A stretch of 9,115 bases of DNA from the NCBI GenBank assembly GCA_002731905.1, contig PCBV01000031.1:29682-38796 (forward strand), written 5' to 3'. Of the stretch, positions 6,043-9,115 are shown in pieces. The translations under genes were made by a program, and so were the position numbers. The notes under the pieces are model-generated. The model was not told the origin of the DNA and ran no database searches. It saw only the letters and a program-made list of their open reading frames with translations. The stretch comes from Methanobacteriota archaeon (GTDB lineage: Archaea; Thermoplasmatota; Poseidoniia; MGIII; CG-Epi1). Numbering within the stretch: position 1 is the stretch's first letter; every line of letters begins with the position of its first letter.

Positions 6043-6502
6043 GTGTCATCCTCCTCAATAGGGTGTTGATGGCGTCGCCACGGTAGCCTAGGGCGCCGCC
6101 TTCGCTAAAAGCGCGCTTAACACCCTCCCAGCCTTTGCGGGGTGGATGCAACCGCAGCACCGGTTTCAGGCCGGGGACGTCCCGGAGTCGGGCCTTGCCG
6201 GCAGCCACTTTCTTCGCGAATGCCTTTACCGTTGTAAAGCCGCCTTCCTTGAGTGCAGTCTTGTCGAGTGGCTTGCGCCCGGCCAGCATTCCGGCATCGT
6301 CCAGAAGCAGCTCGGCCGTCTCGGCGTCCGCTTCGCCCCAGGTAACATAATCCTTTACTTGCCGCAGCATCCCGAGATGCGTGGCGTCCTCCGGGACCAT
6401 TACGCAGTGGTTGACTCGATTGAGCCGCAGCAGCCGCATTGTATCGCGAATCTTAGGCTTGACATTTACCTCGCCGCGTACGCGAATAACTGCCCAGGTC
6501 AT
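6029..6502 (-). CDS. rpl30: Large-subunit ribosomal protein uL30, archaeal long form
   Basis: The 157-residue protein starts MTWAVIRVRGEVNVKPKIRDTMRLLRLNRVNHCVMVPED, the typical uL30 ferredoxin-like core, where RVRG is followed by the helix carrying the LRLNRVNHC motif. It then has the archaeal and eukaryotic C-terminal extension (about 60-157), which bacterial uL30 of about 60 residues lacks. GEADAETAELLLDDAG and FTTVKAFAKKVAAGKARLRDVPGLKPVLRLHPPRKGWEG belong to this extension. Its ATG overlaps the uS5 stop as ATGA. The last codons, including AGG-AGG for two arginines, double as the ribosome binding site of the uL15 gene. Only a weak AGGGG lies ahead of its own ATG, so expression probably relies on reinitiation after uS5. 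Confidence 0.95.
   Translation of the reverse strand: MTWAVIRVRGEVNVKPKIRDTMRLLRLNRVNHCVMVPEDATHLGMLRQVKDYVTWGEADAETAELLLDDAGMLAGRKPLDKTALKEGGFTTVKAFAKKVAAGKARLRDVPGLKPVLRLHPPRKGWEGVKRAFSEGGALGYRGDAINTLLRRMTRGDA
6050..6056 (-). promoter_or_regulatory. Shine-Dalgarno deciding the rpl15 GTG start
   Basis: The minus-strand sequence GAGGAGG is separated by 7 bases from the GTG at 6042, an ideal spacing. It lies inside the uL30 reading frame, where AGG-AGG encodes adjacent arginines. An ATG directly after it is in the uL30 frame and is not a start for uL15. Confidence 0.7.
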
Positions 6503-7290
6503 TCGGTCGCAGCCCCTAGTAGCATGTTATGTGTTTTTTCCTGATCCGGCAGCAGCTTAGTGGAAGCTGTTAGCTCCAATGCCTTGAACATCGCGCTGGC
6601 GTAGTTGTAGATAGTCTGCGTCTGCCCCTTGCTGAACGACCAAATATCCTGGACACCCGCCAGCCTGAGCATAATCCTGCCAACGTCGTTAGTTACCAGA
6701 CCCACGCCGGGCGGCGCCGGTTTGAGCGTTACGCGCGTTGAGCCGGTTCGTCCTGAGACGGTGAATGGTAGTGAGTTTGGTGTCACGGTCGAGCATTCCC
6801 AGGAGCCGCTGCCACGCCGGATTTCAATTAGGTTCTGCTTGGCGCGGTCGAGCGACTTTTGGATAGTCGGCCGCACTAGTTTGCCGGAGACGCGCCCTAG
6901 ACCTATACAGCCATTACCGTTACCGACCATGGTAGTCACGGCGAAGCGCACTCTGCGTCCGGAATCGGACATGCGCTGTACCATGTGGATATCGATAACT
7001 TCTTCTTTAAGGTCGGGCAGTAGTATGTCGACGATTTCGGGCTCGCGCAGTGGCAGCCCCGTTGTGAGAGCCTCGTGAATGGTAGTAATATCGCCTGCCA
7101 CAACCCTGCGCCCCAGCTCCGTCTTCGGGCTCCAGGCGTCGGCGCGCTCGGAAGCGGCCTTACGGCGCTGCTGCGCTGGTGTTAGCCGCGGTCCGCGGTC
7201 GCGCGGCGGTCCGCCCCGCTTGGGACCGCCCCGCTTGGGACCGCCACGTGTAGGAGGGCCACCACTCTTCCTCTCGGGTGGCGGGCTCAT
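6499..7290 (-). CDS. rps5: Small-subunit ribosomal protein uS5 with repetitive basic N-terminus
   Basis: uS5 lies near the mRNA entry channel and contributes to decoding accuracy and mRNA unwinding. The core is clear: WSPKTELGRRVVAGDITTIHEALTTGLPLREPEIVDILLP at about 53-92, then the S5 RNA-binding motif FAVTTMVGNGNGCIGLGRVSGK around 116-137, and the C-terminal domain with TLKPAPPGVGLVTNDVGRIMLRLAGVQDIWSFSKGQT. At 263 residues it is longer than the usual archaeal 210-240. The extra part is residues 1-35, a disordered-looking tail with four GGP units (GGPPTR, GGPKR, GGPKR, GGPPRDR). The ATG overlaps the uL18 stop as ATGA, and AGGAGG lies 7 bases upstream within the uL18 C-terminal codons. Confidence 0.96.
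   Translation of the reverse strand: MSPPPERKSGGPPTRGGPKRGGPKRGGPPRDRGPRLTPAQQRRKAASERADAWSPKTELGRRVVAGDITTIHEALTTGLPLREPEIVDILLPDLKEEVIDIHMVQRMSDSGRRVRFAVTTMVGNGNGCIGLGRVSGKLVRPTIQKSLDRAKQNLIEIRRGSGSWECSTVTPNSLPFTVSGRTGSTRVTLKPAPPGVGLVTNDVGRIMLRLAGVQDIWSFSKGQTQTIYNYASAMFKALELTASTKLLPDQEKTHNMLLGAATE
7211..7240. repeat. Two-copy 15-bp perfect tandem repeat in rps5
   Basis: The unit ccgccccgcttggga occurs at 7211-7225 and again at 7226-7240, followed by a further partial copy (ccgcc). On the coding strand each copy encodes five residues of the GGPKR repeat in the uS5 N-terminal tail. Identity at the DNA level, including third codon positions, suggests recent duplication by slippage. The unit is in frame, so copy-number change would lengthen or shorten the tail without a frameshift. 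Confidence 0.9.
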
Positions 7291-7772
7291 GCTTTTGCCT
7301 CCTGGATAGTAGCCGACACCTTCTCCACTTGCTTGGCAGTTGCCTTTGAGATGTGTTCGCCGCAGATACGTTCCTCGCCTGGATAGAGAGCATCGGAGTG
7401 CGGTACTTCCATACCGCCGTCAATCAGTCCCTTCAGCACTGCAAATACGCGGCCGCCCGGGGTCGGCGTTACGCGCCCGATGTCAAGGACGGCGTGCGCC
7501 TCACCAGCCGCCTGCGCTTCACGCGCTGCGAGCAGTCCGGATAGGTAGGCGGCGGGAATACTCGTGCCCGAGCCTTTCCATCCCAGACCGGCTAGTTGCT
7601 GCGAACTGACCGCGGCGACGACTTGGTCGCCCTCCTTCGTGAAACGGGTCAGTTGGATAAGCACCTGTCGGTTGGTAACACGCACGACCGCGCGCGGCAG
7701 TCCCGACTTGAGCAGCGCCAGCCGCTTGCGGTAATCCGTTGTGCCTTCACGCCGGCGGCGGAACTGCCTCAT
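7287..7772 (-). CDS. rpl18: Large-subunit ribosomal protein uL18
   Basis: uL18 binds 5S rRNA and brings it into the large subunit with uL5. The 161-residue protein starts MRQFRRRREGTTDYRKRLALLKSGLPRAVVRVTNRQVLIQL, the archaeal uL18 N-terminus with a YRKRL motif followed by the RxVVRxTN strand. Conserved features continue with GDQVVAAVSSQQLAGLGWKGS and VLDIGRVTPTPGGRVFAVLKGLIDGGMEVPHSD. The frame is open a further 57 codons upstream, but the ATG at 7772 forms an ATGA overlap with the eL19 stop and has GAGGTG 5 bases or so upstream, so the short form is chosen. The C-terminal codons (CAG-GAG-GCA) provide the rps5 Shine-Dalgarno. Confidence 0.95.
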   Translation of the reverse strand: MRQFRRRREGTTDYRKRLALLKSGLPRAVVRVTNRQVLIQLTRFTKEGDQVVAAVSSQQLAGLGWKGSGTSIPAAYLSGLLAAREAQAAGEAHAVLDIGRVTPTPGGRVFAVLKGLIDGGMEVPHSDALYPGEERICGEHISKATAKQVEKVSATIQEAKA

Positions 7773-8227
7773 TGTTCCACCTCGATGCCGTCGGTCTGTA
7801 TATGGGCGCGCAGATGCGCCCTCGAGTTGTACATGCCACCCTTGGCGCGGCGGTAGTAATGGCGATACTGCGATGCAGTGAGGATACCAGTTCCGCGCAG
7901 CTGGTGCAGCTCGTCGCGCAGTGCACGAATGCGCGTCATCCATGCCTCTTTTTTTGGCGTGCGTGCTTTGCCGTGGCCGCGGCGCGAACCGTGGCCACGC
8001 TGCCTTCCCTTGGCGCGCTGCGCGTCACGGTGGCGCGCCCGCCCACGGGAAACGCCTCGTTTTTGGTGCTTACGGATGAACTTCTGGACAATCAGCTGGC
8101 GCACGTCGTCGCGCGTGACCGCCTCGTCGATGCGCTCTTGGTATTCGGGCCGGTCATCGACCCAGACCCGGTCCAGCCCGCACTTGAGCAGCCGCGCCGC
8201 GACACGGCGCTGGTAGGCCAGATTCAT
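7769..8227 (-). CDS. rpl19e: Large-subunit ribosomal protein eL19
   Basis: eL19 is found only in archaea and eukaryotes, which settles the domain of life. The 152-residue protein starts MNLAYQRRVAARLLKCGLDRVWVDD. It contains the RQLIVQKFIRKHQKRGVSRGRARHRDAQRAKGR basic region and the RGHGSRRGHGKARTPKKEAWMTRIRALRDELHQL helix characteristic of the family. Near the end is YRHYYRRAKGGMYNSRAHLRAHI, also conserved. The open frame extends upstream for 100 more codons, but that part is arginine-rich nonsense over the eL32 gene. The ATG at 8227 overlaps the eL32 stop as ATGA and has GGAGGAGG just upstream. It is one of the most basic proteins in the window. Confidence 0.95.
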   Translation of the reverse strand: MNLAYQRRVAARLLKCGLDRVWVDDRPEYQERIDEAVTRDDVRQLIVQKFIRKHQKRGVSRGRARHRDAQRAKGRQRGHGSRRGHGKARTPKKEAWMTRIRALRDELHQLRGTGILTASQYRHYYRRAKGGMYNSRAHLRAHIQTDGIEVEQ

Positions 8228-8664
8228 TCTTCCTCCTCCGAATCGTCCTCGTAGCTGCGGCTGTTCAGCACGCGGATTTTCAGTTCCGTTGCGCGCGCCT
8301 CGATGATCTCGCGCTTGCGGTCGCCGACGGTAGCGGCAATTCGTGCCGCCTCGCGCTGGGGATCCATCACTTCCAAATCTACGGGCCGATGCACGGCCAC
8401 CTCGGCGAAGCCGGACGGGTGCAGCCCGCGTGCAGCGGCAGGGCCGCGGTAGCTGATTGATGCCATAGGCGGGCGATATTTGCGGCGAGCGCGCATCTTG
8501 CTGTGCATCCCGCGCGGTTTGCGCCATTTTTGGCCAAGCCGCTTGTAGCGGAACCAGTTTTGCCGCTTGAAGGCCGGGCGTTTGCGGTTGGCAGCGTTGC
8601 GCTTTGACAGTGCCTTTTGCGCCTCATCATCGAGTTGTGGTTTTGCCTTTGGCTTATGCATCAT
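8224..8664 (-). CDS. rpl32e: Large-subunit ribosomal protein eL32
   Basis: eL32 is another archaeal and eukaryotic large-subunit protein. The core RPAFKRQNWFRYKRLGQKWRKPRGMHSKMRARRKYRPPMASISYRGP at about 28-74 is nearly a consensus eL32 sequence. It is followed by GLHPSGFAEVAVHRPVDLEVMD and IAATVGDRKREIIEARATELKIRVLN. The 146-residue protein ends in an acidic tail, YEDDSEEEE, unusual against an otherwise basic protein; its glutamate codons also form the Shine-Dalgarno of rpl19e. Two consecutive ATGs (8664 and 8661) can both start it. GGAAGTGA a few bases upstream does not decide between them. Overlap with the uL6 gene is 11 or 8 bases. Confidence 0.95.
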   Translation of the reverse strand: MMHKPKAKPQLDDEAQKALSKRNAANRKRPAFKRQNWFRYKRLGQKWRKPRGMHSKMRARRKYRPPMASISYRGPAAARGLHPSGFAEVAVHRPVDLEVMDPQREAARIAATVGDRKREIIEARATELKIRVLNSRSYEDDSEEEE

Positions 8665-9115
8665 GCATCACTTCCTTCGAGACGAGATAGATGCCGTCCT
8701 GAAAGACGCGGATGTCGCGTCCTTTAACGATGGTGGCGCGCTCCAGATTGGCCGCAGTCTGGCCAACCCCTTCGCGGTCGTTGCCTTCAATGGTAACGGA
8801 GCTGCCCTTGGTGATTACTTTGCTGTCACCAACGACAGTGGCGTGGCGGCTCGCCTTCTCCCCTAGAAAATTATCGATAACGACGTAGTCGCCTTTGACA
8901 GAAATTTTCATCGGGAAGTGCGCGAAGACCACCTTCATTTGGTAGCGGAACCCAAACGCAACGCCGTTGACCATGTTAGCCAGATGCGCGCGCCACGTTC
9001 CGAGCAGTGCCTTCTGCCGCTTCCGCAGCTTCTTCCCCGAAACGACCACTGCACTGTCACTCGGCTGGATTCCGAGCTGCGGATGGCTGAAGCTGCGCTT
9101 CAGCTGTCCGCGTGG
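8654..9115 (-). CDS. rpl6: Large-subunit ribosomal protein uL6, N-terminus cut by the window edge
   Basis: uL6 binds 23S rRNA near the factor-binding site. The frame is open to the right edge and yields 153 residues; the true start, some 20-25 residues earlier, is outside the window. Translation from the edge reads PRGQLKRSFSHPQLGIQPSD, matching the conserved GPKGxLxRxF-HP region of archaeal uL6. It continues with KRQKALLGTWRAHLANMVNGVAFGFRYQMKVVFAHFPMKI, then GDYVVIDNFLGEKASRHATVVGDSKV and the highly conserved EGNDREGVGQTAANLERAT, and ends KEVMHDA. A GTG at 9049 in this frame is an internal valine, not the start. Confidence 0.95.
   Translation of the reverse strand, partial: PRGQLKRSFSHPQLGIQPSDSAVVVSGKKLRKRQKALLGTWRAHLANMVNGVAFGFRYQMKVVFAHFPMKISVKGDYVVIDNFLGEKASRHATVVGDSKVITKGSSVTIEGNDREGVGQTAANLERATIVKGRDIRVFQDGIYLVSKEVMHDA

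Noticed and set aside
5519..6061. 180-codon open frame on the plus strand opposite secY and rpl15
   Set aside because: Arginine/proline/serine-rich composition with no recognisable family, fully antisense to two clearly conserved genes; a high-GC shadow.
7773..7943. 57-codon in-frame upstream extension of uL18
   Set aside because: It lies over the eL19 gene and does not resemble uL18; the ATG at 7772 has ATGA coupling and a GAGGTG site.
8228..8527. 100-codon in-frame upstream extension of eL19
   Set aside because: It covers the eL32 gene in another frame, is arginine-rich without family similarity, and the ATG at 8227 has ATGA coupling and GGAGGAGG.
8656..8668. Repeated atgcat hexamers around the rpl6/rpl32e junction, looking like a palindromic site
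   Set aside because: They are explained by the overlapping stop and start codons of two genes (MHDA end and MMH start) and are too short to claim as a regulatory site.

Overview
The window is a stretch of archaeal chromosome dominated by the distal half of the spc-type ribosomal protein operon. All operon genes lie on the minus strand and are read right to left: rpl6 (5' end cut by the window edge), rpl32e, rpl19e, rpl18, rps5, rpl30, rpl15, secY, a left-handed beta-helix acyltransferase, archaeal-type adenylate kinase, and a DUF106/EMC3-like membrane insertase. The presence of eL32 and eL19 between uL6 and uL18, an AdkA-type adenylate kinase and DUF106 identify the source as Archaea. The SecY and adenylate kinase sequences look euryarchaeal. 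A Thermoplasmatota or marine group II-like origin is a guess from general impression, not a demonstrated assignment.

The operon is extremely compact. Nearly every junction is an ATGA or TAATG overlap, or a longer overlap of 8 to 14 bases, and the Shine-Dalgarno motif of the downstream gene usually lies inside the last codons of the upstream gene. This allows coordinated synthesis of large-subunit and small-subunit proteins, the translocon channel and an Oxa1-superfamily insertase. SecY appears to carry about 62 extra N-terminal residues with two predicted membrane segments.

Left of the operon, a convergent HemK2/Mtq2-type methyltransferase gene sits on the plus strand, with T-tracts on both strands in the 21-base gap between the two stop codons. 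This enzyme probably modifies the glutamine of the GGQ motif of release factor aRF1, so it also belongs to translation.

Divergent from the methyltransferase, on the minus strand, are a PIG-L/LmbE deacetylase and a GT4-type glycosyltransferase joined by a GTGA overlap; the second runs off the left edge. The deacetylase has an N-terminal segment that looks like a ribbon-helix-helix DNA-binding domain. The divergent gap holds one palindromic TATA box at leaderless distance from both start codons, inside a 24-bp dyad with 8-bp arms. Together these suggest, as inference only, an autoregulated sugar-modification cassette. No gene-free stretch exceeds 50 bases, and no RNA gene, CRISPR array, insertion element or origin was seen.
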